A stretch of 64,000 bases of DNA from Brasenia schreberi (taxonomy: Eukaryota; Streptophyta; Magnoliopsida; Nymphaeales; Cabombaceae): the NCBI GenBank assembly GCA_036023115.1, contig JAYKKT010000059.1, positions 8,195,001 through 8,259,000 on the forward strand. Reading direction: 5' to 3'. Below are positions 43,373-56,940 of this stretch, one piece after another. How positions within the stretch are numbered: the first letter of the stretch is position 1; the number at the start of each line of letters is the position of its first letter. Both the position numbers and the translations under genes were made by a program. The notes beneath the pieces were generated by a model. That model made no database searches, was not told where the DNA came from, and saw nothing but the letters and a program-made list of their open reading frames with translations.

Positions 43373-46200
43373 GGGGGTGACAATTTACTGGAGAAATTGC
43401 AGTAGGTGATGACAATTTACTGCAATTTCTGGTTTTTGGGGAAGATCTCAAGAAAATATATTGACATAAACCTAAATAAGATATGGAGTACAAAAGAGGC
43501 AATTCAAATCTTCAGATTTTTTAATACTTGTGAACTGATCCAAATGAACCACAAGTATGGGTACGTAAAGTGAGAACAATAACGGGCATTATAAGTCCAA
43601 GATTTCTAATGGAATTTCGAATTACTTTAGTAAACCATCTTGCTACTAGTGATGCATATCAACTACGTAATTTCCATAAAGCGAATACGCCTTTCTTGCC
43701 AGAAAATCGAATCTCTTTTGCTTTTCATAAGTCAAAGAATCTGTCTGAAGCAAATGAATTGAATCACTTGGAGTATGCGCTTTTGAAATTCAACAAAATG
43801 ACAACTACATAAGTTCTACACTTTCTTATAGAAAAAGAAGACACTTCGATCGTAATAGAGACAAATGTTAGATGTTTACACAATACCTTAAAAAAGACGA
43901 GCGAATCTACAAAAAGTTTAACATTTTAGATGGTAAGGTTGTCTGAATTTTCTCTTAAGTTAAGCACTGAAACCTGAATTTCCCCATTTTTTTGGAATCC
44001 GTTAGACTAGGGATGTAAGTGAGGGAGCTACCCGCAAGCAAATCCATATCGATTCGATGATAACTTGAGCCCGAGCTCACCAACTCGAATTACTTTTGGC
44101 CTATAAGTGGGTTGAAATTAGAGTATATACGAGACTAGGTAAAATTGAATGAAAATATTCAGCCTCGCACTCGAGGAAAAGAAAATGAACTCGAGCTCCA
44201 ACACCGCGAACTGATCAAACTAAGCTTGAGTAAGCTCTGCATCCAATCCTAGACTCGGCTTGATCATGGGCCTACTTTGGATCAGTAGTGGACCTACAAA
44301 CTCTTTTATGGTGGAACAAACCGGCCCTCGAATGGTTTAGGGTGGGTTGAACCATAATACCCCATGGGTTCCACTATGAGCTTTAGGCTTTAAGTTAGAT
44401 TTTCGAAATTTCGAGTAGGGCGGACGCCTCACCTCGATTGAATGTAGATCTGCCATTGCTTTAGATTTACTTAGCAATGCGTGCTCACACCAGAAGAGAA
44501 TCGAGGGCAATATGACAAGAGACAAAAATAAGAACAAGGAGAAAAGAGCTTCTAACCCTGTTGACATGTCCGCAGAAACCAAGCTGACCGCAGCCTCAGA
44601 ATCATGCAAAAAATATTTAATTGATTCCGGAATGAGAGATTGGAAAAAGGCGGCACAACTTTTTCAAAACTATGCCCAAAATGATGATAATGTTTGGTGG
44701 GGCGGTGGGGCTTGATTCTAAGCATCAGAAAGTACAGATAAGATAACTCGTGCATTTTAAAGATGAAAGGGACTGTAAAAAAAAAAGATCAAAGGTGAGG
44801 GCTCATTCCTCACCTATGGGAGAGCTCAGAAGGTTTCATCCCGGCGAGCCAAGATAAGCGATAAGCACAATAGGCACGCTAATCATCTGTGAGATGGACG
44901 TCTTGGAGACGTCCGATTCTTGTGACCTAAAGTTCGAATAGGTCCAACTGTTATCGCTTAATAGCTAAAAGGCACCTGCTTTATGAATAATGGTAAAACA
45001 CACTAATGTTGAAGGAACTTCGCCGTACACAAGTGTCGCATGACGACGTTACGGTCCTGCTTTATAAATAAGGTCAAGACTTTTTACTGGTATTACACAA
45101 GAAGAGAGGACTTTATTTCCACAAAAAAAGAAAAAGAAAGAAAGAAAGGAAGCATACATTCGGCTGAAAAGGGATCATGCAATTTTGTGTCCTAAGTTGT
45201 GCTTGGATCATGTTTTGTGTCAAAAACAGGTTATACAATACAATCCAAGTTTTCCAATTACTTTGAGTGGGCACGAACACGGATTTTTTGGGTTGCGTTT
45301 TGTGTTGGATCTCACATTGCCAGCAATTCTGTGTTTTTCAAGTCATGTTCATTTCATGCCAAATTTGTTTTTATGTCGAAATAAACTTGAACACAACGTG
45401 TTTCTCTTCTTTTTTACTTCGGGTGAATTCAAGACACACTTTTGAGTCGTTTTTTGTGTTTGCAATTGCTAGTCCACCATGAGACAAACAGCAAGTCATA
45501 TTAGGAAGGTAATCTTAGCACATTTATGATTACCTAGTTAAACTTTTTAAACAGGCGTTATACCATTGAGGAAATTCCTCAATTCTCAAACCTCACAATG
45601 TTACTTTTCCATTTATCTACAAGTAATAAAATAATAGATTTGACTGTTCGCTCTAGATTATTGATTAGTCAACGTCATTTTCAAAACTTTTTATTAGCAA
45701 AGTGAGGTTAGGCAGACCCTTACCGGATTGTATCAGAAGAATCAAAGTAGAAAAGCCTTTTACTTCCATAAATATGCACAAATCAAAGAACTGTAGAGAT
45801 AAGCTACATCCAAATTGAAAAGAAAAATTTTCCACCAGTTGAAGACATGCTCACCCATAAAATTGTACTCTTCTTAGGAATTCGATCCAAGTCGAGATAA
45901 GCCAAGGTTCGGTTTACTAATACGTATGGGCCAAGCTTAGCTTAGCTCATCTTGCTAGTTTACGGTCTGAGCCCAGATGAGCTCGGCACGAGCCAAATGA
46001 CGATTAATATGCTTGAGTTGACAGGGTTCAACAATAAGAAAGATTTAAGCTCCTAAAATGAAAGTTTTTTCAGAGTTAGGTGAACCCAAACGGGATTTTG
46101 CTAAAACCAAAAAACACGGGAATGAGAATAGGTGGTGTGAGCTAATCAAAAGAAAGTTGGCTGACTCTTCATTCTTCAACACATATATCCCCTACTTTTT
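43373..46200. other. No gene seen
   Basis: AT-rich sequence with degenerate CTCGAG-type repeats near 44030-44250 and 45880-46020. An 80-codon ORF at 43570-43812 was not recognised. Confidence 0.4.
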
Positions 46201-46218
46201 CGCTTTTCTCTCTTCCTT

Positions 46219-46219
<1 letters not shown>

Positions 46220-46249
<30 letters not shown>
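46220..46249. repeat. (GA)n microsatellite
   Basis: Thirty bases of AG repeat at the left edge of the GC-richer block. Confidence 0.9.
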
Positions 46250-46250
<1 letters not shown>

Positions 46251-47861
46251 CAAAGATTGAGGAGGGACTGTTATACGCACGGATTATTCCCAAAACTATA
46301 ACCGATCGAAACTGCATCGGAACCGCGAATCCACCTACGGCCTAAAGATTCCTCCTTTAAAAGATATAGAAAATCACAAAAGCAGAAGAGAAGGGAACTG
46401 GGAAGAGGAGAAAGGCAACAGAACGGAAGGAGAAGATCCCCTCCGATGATTTCCTTGTACAGCGATTCTGGAAAGAGGAACGAAGGGGCCAAGACAGGGC
46501 ACTTTCCTCAGCCGCACGATTGCGCCAAATCCGACGTACAGGAGCGGCAGAGGTATCGACGGCACTCCAAATGCTACAGAAAGGGAAAGCAATGCCAGGA
46601 GATCGACGCAAAAGCGAAGACGCCGTTGTGTAAGAGATATGAAGAAGTTCGCCGAAAGGAGAATGCAACGATGAGAATGGACAATAGAACCGTGGTAAGA
46701 AGAAATTTCCAGGAAATCTCTAAATTTTCTACGTAGATACGGAGGGATACATATGCATTTAGAAGATGTGAAACGAAGCCGAGAGATAGGCAAGACTACG
46801 GCGTAGTGAAGAAATTTTCAGGAAATTTACGAGATTCATTCTTCATTTGGAACGACCTCAAGAACGAAAGGAGGAAAGAACAAATTAATAAGGAGTGAAT
46901 GATCTCGATTGCGGAGATGCAACGCAGAGTTTCCGGATTCCTCTGTAAATTGATGAATCAATAGGTGCCGCTTATACGGAAAAACTGCAATTCTCTCTTA
47001 AACTAAACTAAACAGCGAGCGTCAAAAGGAGCATAAAAGAGGATGAGAGCCCAATCTCCGCGGAAATCCGTTAAAAGAAAGAAAACACGATACAAATCAA
47101 CAAGATCTAAAGAAAGCGGGAAGAAAATATCAAATAGAGGCGAGAAGAATTACCAAACTTCTCCACTCCGTCACCGTTACGGTGTCTTCGTCGGCGGATT
47201 TCTTGCCGAAAGGACAAAAAGAGACCAGGCGAGTCGACACGAGACGGCACGAGAGAAATGGCAAACAGCTCCGGTGGGGAAGGAACGCATATATAAGGGA
47301 GAAGAAGATGATGATGATGATGTCTAGGAAGAGCTCACTTCACTGGAGCACGCTTCGTCCTTTCGACGTCGGAATAGCACTCACTCTCAGATGCCACCAT
47401 CTCTCTCTCTCTCTCTTTCTCTCTCCACTAAGCCCCCGATACAGGTAAGAAGGTTGAGTGTGGAGCCTAATGACATTGACATTATTAACCTTTCCTCTCA
47501 TTCGAAGGATGTCAACGTGTCGGACTCAAAGGTATGGAATTTCGTGTTTGGGGCGTTTATGTATTGTGTCGTGTCAGGTTCGAATTCCCGTGTTTGCAAT
47601 AGACCGTCGAATTCTAGTCCAACCAATGCTTTTATTCCCCGAAATGTTCCGTTTTTTCTCGTTTTCATAATTTTTATTAAAATTTTAGTTTGATAGGTCT
47701 ATGTATATATATATATATTAGAGAGAGAGAGATTATGGATGTTGTTCAATCATACTCGATTGACCGTTACTCTTTGAATTTAAACCGATTTTTCAAAAAG
47801 CCCTTAAAACTTTTAAAAAGAAAAACAATAAGTGACAAAATAAGCATCTTATTGATGAGTA

Positions 47862-47865
<4 letters not shown>

Positions 47866-47908
<43 letters not shown>
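47866..47908. repeat. (TA)n microsatellite
   Basis: Uninterrupted TA run of about 40 bp in AT-rich intergenic DNA. Confidence 0.9.
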
Positions 47909-47913
<5 letters not shown>

Positions 47914-48624
47914 GGGCAAATAAGGTTAAGTAGAACCTTGCCTGGTATATTCATGACAAATATAATATAATGATTATACCGGAGTTGAGAACCTGTATAG
48001 GCGTTGATCATTTGAGGACTGTCCCGCGACACTCCCATCTTAGCTACAAAATTTAATTTTCATCTAGCGATTTCAATCATAAGCATTCAAAAGCACATCA
48101 TAGAGGACAACATACTCTATAATCATTTGGTTAACTTTGACCTGAGGAACAGCTAACCATATTAGACATGACGGTTGTGAGTAGACTGGAACAAGGAACT
48201 GGAACTAAACCAAAACTAGAGCGGTTTTGATTCAGTTTGAAGCCTTAACCATTTGGAACCGTAAAAATAATTAAAAATTGAAATTTAAGAAAATAAAAAA
48301 CATATGCAACTAGTGGTTCTGGTTCTAGGTATGGGTTTACCAGTTCCGGTTCTAATCAGTTCCTAGCCCGGTTCGGTTGCGGTTGGAATCAGGGTACCTG
48401 TTTGAAACAGGGAATGTCTAAACCATGTCACGTGGAAAAATACCAGTACTTAAATAAGTACTTGCACTAACATGCCTTATTTGTATAAGAATAACATGTC
48501 GCCCACTCCACTCCACATGATGAATGTCTCCAACTATATAAAAGCAACCAAATAGTTCTAATACATGAATATGAATATGTGAACTCACATACCCACATGT
48601 ATATATATAATCTATTTTGTCATC
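47909..48624. other. No gene seen
   Basis: Includes a stretch (48187-48410) rich in GGAAC/GGTTC motifs, similar in texture to 55905-56105 and 63170-63490. Confidence 0.35.
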
Positions 48625-51600
48625 TCAATTGTTCAAATTATATAGATAATGGAAATTACTCCTCTTTATAATATCTTTAACATAGCTATGTGTTAAACCA
48701 ATATGTTTAGATTTTCTATTATATGTTTGACAATAAGTCTTTGACAATGTACTTTGACTATCACAATTTATCGATATGGGTGTCATAGGTTTTGACCATA
48801 TTGAAATCTCACGAAGCATATTTCTTAATCATTCTACTTCATTACTTCCCGAAACTAAAACAATGAACTTGACCACCATAGTGGAATAGTCCATTCATGT
48901 TTGTTTCTTATAACCCTAAGAAATGACACCCTACCAATAGTAAGAATCCAACTACTTATAGAGGTATGATATTTTGAATAGCTAACCCAACTAGCATATG
49001 AATATCCTTCTAAAATTGGACTTTCACTATAGATTAAGCTATAGTTGATTGTTCCTTTCAATTATTTTGATACTCGATAATAGTTCTTACTTCAGTTATC
49101 AAAAAATGAGCATGTCATCCACATATGAACAAATAATCATCACATTCACCATTATATTAATTTTGTATACACACATTTATCAACTTCAACGAGAAGAAAA
49201 AGCCATCATTAATTAAAGTTTGATCAAATTTTTCGTACCCATTATTTAGGTGCTTGTTTTAATCATATAAAGATTTAGAAGTTTACATACTTTATTTTCT
49301 TGTCTTAGGAACTACACACCCCTCGGGTTGTATCATATAAATTTCTTCTTCTAAATCACCATTTAAAAAGTTGTTTTAACATCTATTTGGTGAATAACCA
49401 ATTTATATGTAGAGGCTAAAGCAATCAAAACTTTCGAATAGAAGAAATTCTAGTTATAGGAGCAAAGGTATCAAAAAAGTCAACATTTTGTTTTTGAGTA
49501 AAACCTTTTGCTACTAATCTAGCCTTATATTTTTCAATTGATCGTCGAGGTTATATTTTTTTTAAAAATCCATTTATGCATTTTGTCCAAAGGCCTTTGC
49601 CTTTTACAGCGTCTAGGCATTAAACTCCCTATATTGTCATTACTAGTTGTAACATTTTCTAAATCATGTTCATTTTCATGAATATGTCATGTAGATCTAA
49701 GAATTGAGGTAAATTTATTTCCTTGAAAAATATCATCTATTAATTCTATCACTATATTAATAGGATATGAGTTATTTAATTCAATTACAATGAATCTATA
49801 TGCCTTATTATGTTCGGCATATCTCAAAAAGATACATTTAATTCCTCTTTCACCTAATTCTTTCTCTTAGATTCTGAAACTTTGACATTAGCCCTATAAC
49901 CCCAAACTTTGATATAGTTTACATTAAGACTTCCTTTATTCTAGATTTTATATGGGGTAATTCAATTTCTTTTATTTTTAATTCTATTTAAAATAAAATC
50001 AATAGTTAATAATGCTTCACAGTAATAACCATTTGATAAACTAGAACATGACAACATAGAATTTACCATTTCTTATAATATTTTATTTTTCTTTCAATCA
50101 CACCATTTTTATTATGGAGAATAAGGAGTCATAGTTTAATGTATAATTCTTGTAGACTCAAAATAACTAGGGTTATAATATTTTTCTCCCCTATCAGTTC
50201 TCAAATACTTAATAAAAATTTAATGTTAAAGTTCTACTTGAGTTTTAAAAATCTTAAACTTTTCCAAAACTTCATCCTTTACATACATCAAATACGCATA
50301 GCTAAATCTAGTGCAATCATTAATACAAGTTGAAAAATACATTTTTCTTCTTATTGTTGGGCAACCATGCAAATCACAAACATTTAAATGAATTAAGTTT
50401 AAAATTTTGAAACTTCATTTAATTCTTTGAAATGAGAGTCTAATGATTTTTGTATGCATGCAAGTATAACATGATTACATTGACTTATCAATTTTTGGAA
50501 TCAAATCCAATTTAGCTATTTCATGCAATTTTCTAAAATCCACATGTTTCAAACGAAATTGCCATAAATTTGACAAGACAATAATATAAGTAGAAACAAT
50601 ATCTTTATTCTTAAGATTCAACTTCAGTATATATTCACTTAAATAATCCTTCTAAACAAACATATCTCCTTTAAACAAAATAAATTTATCATCCTCAAAT
50701 ATGCTTTTAAACTCATACTTATTAAGTAAGGAAATTTATATCAAATTTCTCCTTACATCGGGCACAAAGAGGACATCCTAAAGAGTAAAAACCTTAACCG
50801 AAGTAAATTCGAGTTCGACTGTTACTTTGCCTTTTACTTGAGTTATAGAAGCATTGCCCATGTATAAAACTAATATGCCTTCTTCTACAAAAGTTTTAAA
50901 TAGACTTTGGTTTTTGCACACATTGTAAGTAGTACTGGAGTATACCCACGCAAATCCAATATCTTCTATCATATTTACTTTTGATATGATGACAACAAGA
51001 TTATCCTTAGAAGAATTAAGACTCTTGTCTTTATTAATTTTTTCAAGTATTGGCATTCACTCTTATAATGATCGGTTTTTCTACACTGGTAGCATCAACC
51101 TTTCTTTTTCTTAGGCTTGATGTCCTTATTATTGTTTCGATGATAATTTTTGGAATATCGATTTCTTTTCTTTGAAGGGTGTATAAACTTAGCTTCTTTC
51201 ATAACATAGACTTTCTCTTTAGTAGATCGGTCTTTGGAATCATCTTCCTTTCAGTATTCTCCCCCAAGCCTAAGTTGATTAGTCAATTGTTTAATAGAAA
51301 TGTCTTTCTTCTTATGTTTCAAAGTTCTTTTAAAATCTTTCTAAGATATAGGAAGTTTGTCTATAATAGAGGAGACAATGTTGGTTTCATACATATTCAT
51401 CTTATGTTATTTAACATTGTTCAACATCCGTTCAAGCTCAAGAAGTTGCTCTATGATGGATCTACCATGTACCATCTTATAAGTATTGAATTAGGTAACA
51501 AGAAATTTCTTACTTTTAGAATATTTCCTAATATTCCTCGCTTAAAGTTTGTCCAATTAGTCCTTTACACACGCCGATGTTTTGTTGGTGTCAAATAAGG

Positions 51601-51880
51601 AATCTGATATACCATTCAGGATATGACCTATACAAATATAATCGCTATTATCCGACTTTTATCATTTGTGGACTTCTTCAAGGATCTCATTCTCCTTCTC
51701 TTTCAGTCTTTATGCAATGAGAACATACACGACCTTTAATATGGCAAGAATGAATTGCATCTTCTTTTTCTATCCTAAAAATTTACCGTCATCAAATTTA
51801 TTTAACTTGATGAAGTCGGATGTCATCTCTCGAAGGAAAATAACAATTATGACAAAATAAACCTAAAGATTATTAGAGTC
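48625..51880 (-). pseudogene. Decayed Ty1-copia gag-pol on the minus strand
   Basis: Reading leftwards from 51860, a gag start (MTSDFIKLNKFDD with many stops) gives way to a zinc-knuckle remnant near 51090 and a protease-like segment at 51056-50778 (YMGNASITQVKGKVTVELEFTS). Integrase debris lies at 50700-49600, an RT remnant near 49130-49090 (SYVDDML) and RNase H pieces at 49061-48855 and 48819-48625 (SINCDSQSTLSKT, KSKHIGL). Frameshifts and stops are frequent. It belongs to a different copia lineage from the element at 1-12134. LTRs were not identified. Confidence 0.8.
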
Positions 51881-52297
51881 AAGCTCTTATAGGTAGCATG
51901 GTTTTTGAATAATTGGCAGTTGAGATATCAAATTTAACACCCTGAAAAGAAGGTTAGTATAGTGTTATTCTTCGAGGGATGATAAATACTAACCTTTAGG
52001 CTTATTTGTCACCACCGATATCAAATACCTGAATACAATGAATCCCGACAAACACCTTCAGGATACACCGAAGACCCTCAGTTTGTCTTACAAAAATACA
52101 ACTGAGTCATAGACAAATCGGCAAAGCAAAAATGATGATGTTGCAAACCCAATTAGCCCTATAATTGAACATGTAAGCATTATTGAAAACTAAGTTGGAA
52201 ATGACTCACAATGATAGAAAAGTTGGATAAATCTTGTTTACAATACTACTATATATATAGACATGATAAAGATGTAACTCATAATATGTTATTAATG

Positions 52298-52711
52298 ATC
52301 ATAATTGTTAGTAAGAAGGTGACTCTTAATATCATAACATGGATGCTAAATGCTCAAGAGTTGCATTCATTTTATGTGCTACTAATGAGCACATTATCAC
52401 CGAAGTAAATGAGTTGTCGTGCTAAAATATGACTGAAAAATTCTCAAGAGTTACAACTATTACATATACTATTAATGAGCATAATTATCACTTAAGAAAG
52501 TGAATCTTAATGCCACAATATGGTTGGAAAAGACTCAAGAGTTATAGCCACTACATGTGCTACTAATGAGCACAATTATTACTTAAAAAAGTGTATATTA
52601 ATATCACAAACATGGTTGAAAATGCTAATGAGTTTTAGCTGCTACATGTGCTAATAATAACACAATTATCACTTAAGTAAGTGGATATTAATGCCACAAC
52701 ATGGTTGCACC
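52298..52711. repeat. 90-bp tandem repeat, about 4.6 units
   Basis: Units start near 52298, 52387, 52478, 52569 and 52658. Each holds CATAATTATCACTTAAG-like, ATGCCACAATATGGTTG-like, CTCAAGAGTTA-like and CTACATGTGCTACTAATGAG-like segments. Divergence between units is moderate. It may lie in the upstream LTR of the decayed copia. Confidence 0.85.
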
Positions 52712-54418
52712 AATAGCCTTCACCAAATATATATTTTGGTATTTTAAAAATACACCCAACAACTAACATGGACCGTTGACAATGATGCATATAATTTTGA
52801 AATATCAAATAAAAAAATATGTAGATCACACATGAAAACATGGATATTGTAGATAGTGTGCCCCCACCTTCACCTATTAATAGACTATTTGCCCCATCTG
52901 ATGCGAATTTGTAAATCTGTTATTGGCGACTTGTGTGGAACGTTATTAGGTAGTGTTTGATTATGAGGCTTCATACTATGAAACTAAAACTATAATTTCA
53001 GTTTTACTCGTCGTACTCAAAGATAAGCCTTTTTAAACACTAAAAAAAAAGTAAGGTCTTACGATCCTATGTCTGATTATAAAGTCCAATAGTGACCCAT
53101 CCACGGGTAAGCCGCTAGAATTGGAACTGTCGTTCCGTAGCCCCAGCTTCGTAATCAAACACATTCCCTTAAAGGGTTACCCAACAAGAACTGGCAACCT
53201 CACAATGTGTAACATAGCTGATGGATCTCTAAGTTTGGCATGAGTTCTCCAGCTGAAGTCCCAATCTTCCACCATAGAAAGCGGGCCAATTTACATAGCG
53301 ATCTGTTTTTCTAGCGTATCATTCCATACTGCACGGACACGACCTGATCAGGGCAGCCCGTGTTGACACGACAATTTTGATAAATATGTCAATCCGTCTG
53401 TTTTTACCAACTGGAAGACAGAAATCCAGGCCAGAACACGACATCTCACTCGCTCATTTGACTGCGAGATTCGAAAGCAAAACAAACATGGCACAACCCA
53501 GACACGGCCCTCTTGAAGGTCGTGTTCGGGTTGTGGGTCACAAGGAAACCCTCTACACTGTTGAGTTTCCTTCCCAAATTGAGCACAATTTTGCAAAGAA
53601 ATAGTCTGTTTGTTTCTCAAGAAGAGATGAGAGATATGTTCAATATCATTTGATTGATATATATATATATATATATATATATAGGTAGTTTTATATTCCA
53701 TAATGTTTTAAGATGCACAATTATACATAATGCTCTATTTGATATGGTTTCATCCCTTTAACCACCTATTGTTACCTCTACCACCTTCCCTTACTCTTCC
53801 ACTTTTCAAGTTATCTTTTGTTAGTTAAGACAGCCTCCATTATCGTCAAAATCATCTAGAAAACTTAAATATTTATATATAGGTGGTTTTATGGTTTTTT
53901 AGATGACTTTTGCAATGGTGACAATGATTTTGATTAGTAGAAGGTGATTTTGAGTAGCGAAAGATAGTGAAAGGTGGTAACAGGTAGTTGAAACTATGGA
54001 ATTATGTCAAATGGAGGACTATGCATGTAGTACAAAATATTATGCATATAACACTTATATAGTGTATATATATGTGGATACATATCTATATATACATGAT
54101 AAATACACTCTTTTATTTTCAAACACACAAACATATGTACCATTGATCGGCATGATCATCCATAGATATTTGGATTTAAAAAGTGAAAAGTACCATTATA
54201 TTTTTCATACTTTACATTTAATGCACATGGTGCATGAAACATTTTTAAATTCAAATATCCATTGTTGATAATATTATTGATTGGAGATATTTAAGTAGAT
54301 TTAAGCATGAATGGGTGTAGGTATGGAGTATGCTCTCTTTATATATATATTAAGAATGATAGAGTCCACTTGACATACTTCCTCATATATCATCTATTAA
54401 GGCCGATTGGACGATGTG

Positions 54419-54455
<37 letters not shown>

Positions 54456-56184
54456 TATATAGAGAGAGAGAGAGAGGGAGGGAGGGAGATCATATTTCCA
54501 AGTTAATGTAGAACTTCACACTTCACGAACTTAGTCGAGTTCGAGATCTATCCCAAGCTTAAGATTAAATCGAGGAGCTCGAGTTGCTTGAATATGACCC
54601 TACCGTGCTTGAGCTGAAGGATGAAAGCTTGATCGAGCCAAGCATTTGAGTCGACTCGGCTTCATCACACCCCTAAGAGGACAAAATACAAAGCTCTCAG
54701 CGGCCACACGTTCAACCGTGGGCAATCCTTTCTGTTAAGCCCAAAATTTACGATGGGGTAGAAGCCCACCTTGGCTCTATGTAGATTCACCGTAGTCCGT
54801 CGCCTTTTGGGGGCTTCTCAACAAAAACCCTGGCCGGCTGAACCCAGTCTCACATCGATCAAACTCCAAGACTGACATATAAGCAAAAGCATATGTATGT
54901 TGTTTAATGAGATTGAGACTGCAGAACGAGCAATTACGGCTCACCTGGCCAGACTCGTGAGTTAAGGGTCATGAGGTTGATACCGGGTCACCCTTTGGTT
55001 GATCCGCACACCCTCAAATTACTGTAAACACATTTTTTCACAATTTTCAAAAATACTCACTCTTTTTTTAAATTTCTGCACTACCTCCGACTCACTTACA
55101 GTTTCTCTCTCGTTTGCTACGACTTCTCTTTTCACTTACTCTTATTGACACTTGCACCTTTTTTTTATAGTTGGATGATACATAAATAGACTCATTCTCC
55201 TTCTCTTAAAAAAGAAAAAGAAGAATAGGGTAAGAAAAAAAGAAGATGAGGTTTGAGCAATTTGATGATATTTTATTTTTCTAGAACGTTCATGGATTCT
55301 GTATATTTTTTTAACATATTTGATGTCGTCATACAATGGTGAGGAGTTTGGGTAGAGACGCGATTGAGCTATATCTTCTCATTTAGAGAGACGCTGTTGA
55401 GTTGCGTTTCTCTAGATAAAAATATGTGACCCAGTTGTGTCTCTCTTCTCGACTATGACAACTTAATAAAAAAGAAGATATGAAAGAATAAGATTTGATG
55501 AGGAACTTATAATACCCATTTTTTCGTATCTAATCAATCACTGAACCTTGAATTTTATTTTCTTTCATTCTTCGATTCTATGAAAAATATTGTTGATTAT
55601 GTTGATGGCTTGTTAGTTCATTGGTTCTCCAATTCGATTGCTTTTCTTTTTCGAATGTCAAATATAAGGGATTATGAATGGTTTGTCGGAAGTGTTGAGA
55701 ATAATGCTGGAATCATACGCAAAGGTGTTTTGCAGAAAAGAAAAATAAGAAAATTTGTGTTGAGATATTTTGGTATTTTAAAAAAGGTATGTGAATAGTT
55801 AAAAAGGTGTGTAGATAGTAATTATGATTTGTATTCTCAACTTCTGACAATCCAAATAAAATTGTGAGGTGAGCATGAGAAATGGATTCACCATACACAT
55901 GGCTGGTTTTGGGTAAACTACTCCAGGGGTTTCAAACAGCCAGTTCAGGTTTTGGGACCGAGCCGATTCCACTTCCAGTTTGAGGCCTAAACAGTCCATA
56001 ACCAAAAATACACCATTAAGAAAATGATATTAAAAAAAGAAAAATTATATAGAACTAGTGGATCAAGTTTCGGTATGGTTCGGGTTCCATGGAAGGTCCA
56101 ATTCACATTCAAGAAATACCAAAACCAAAAAACCAAGTCTTATCGCCTAATAAGTGTGGCTGGTTACAGCTACATAGCATACTA
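52712..56184. other. No gene seen
   Basis: AT-rich intergenic DNA with TA runs at 53660-53683 and 54424-54450, a GA run at 54460-54490, and degenerate CTCGAG-type repeats near 54520-54670. ORFs here are short and unsupported. Confidence 0.4.
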
Positions 56185-56940
56185 TGGGCATAATTGTATT
56201 TTTTCTTTATTTCTCAGGTATCTTTTGATTTCTTTATATTTTATTAAATAATAATCTAAGTCAAGTGATACCCGACTCTCCTATTATTTTTCATACTTCT
56301 ATAGAAATATTATTTTGTCTTATAAATTTACTGACCTTGAAATGTTTAAGAGTCACTTTAACTTCATTCATTTAAATAAGACAGTAAAAATTGTAGTTTA
56401 TATACTATTCAGATTTGGTTAACTCTCTTAAGTTAATACTAACACCTATATTTTCACTAAAAAGTTTATAAAAATATTTTTTCATCCATTTTTATATCTA
56501 TCACTTACTACAATAATCTTCTCTTATCTTTAATGCATCTAACAAAAGTAAGATCCTTGGTTTTCTTATCTATAGCCTTATTATTCTAAAATAACTCTTT
56601 CAAATTTTCTTAAATTTTTTTTATATAAATCATCTTAAATTTTACCTTTTGCTTAACTAGGACTTTTTTCGCTTCTTTCTTTACTTTCTTATAAATCTCT
56701 TAAGTTTCACTAGTCTTATTGACACAATACAATTTGTAACATGCTTTGTTCACCTTAACTCTATCATCAAGTTTTCTTTTATGTCGATACATCTCTTTTA
56801 CATTTACTTAACACATCTTTTGTCACTTTATAATATTCAGCCATATTATTCCACCTATGAGAAAGTGTACCTTTATAATTTCAAACATCTTCTTGAATAA
56901 CTTTTTATTTACAGATATCTTTTTTCTCGGTTCCACGGTG
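56185..56940 (-). mobile_element. Decayed RTE LINE fragment
   Basis: Collinear with LINE bases about 1740-2470 and 5822-5900 (hAT-free), with much divergence. The CACTAAAAAGTTTATAAAAATA region matches LINE 2020-2050, and the right end matches up to GGTTCCAC. It ends directly at the truncated 3' end of the PPR pseudogene. Confidence 0.82.

Larger units (their letters stand above)
43172..47290 (-). promoter_or_regulatory. Probable leader intron, 5' UTR exon and promoter of the ACR-type gene
   Basis: A strong acceptor TTTATTGTATTGCAG ends at 43172, 37 bases before the ATG, so the 5' UTR is spliced. The next region rich in GC and CT on the minus strand is about 46220-47290, with a TATA-like CTTATATATGCG near 47290 and a possible donor TTTG|GTAATTC near 47150. 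Together they suggest a promoter near 47.3 kb and a leader intron of about 3-4 kb. ORFs in the interval (46374-46793, 47043-47327) look like UTR shadows. Confidence 0.35.

Noticed and set aside
43570..43812. Plus-strand 80-codon ORF
   Set aside because: Looks protein-like in composition, but no family was recognised and there is no supporting context. Left unannotated.
46374..46793. Minus-strand ORF of 139 codons
   Set aside because: No recognisable domain, and the composition fits a CT-rich leader region.
52298..52711. CRISPR-like array
   Set aside because: The whole 90-bp unit repeats, with no unique spacers, and the genome is a plant nuclear one.
53348..53701. Minus-strand 117-codon ORF
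   Set aside because: Its N-terminus comes from a TA run and there are no domain features.
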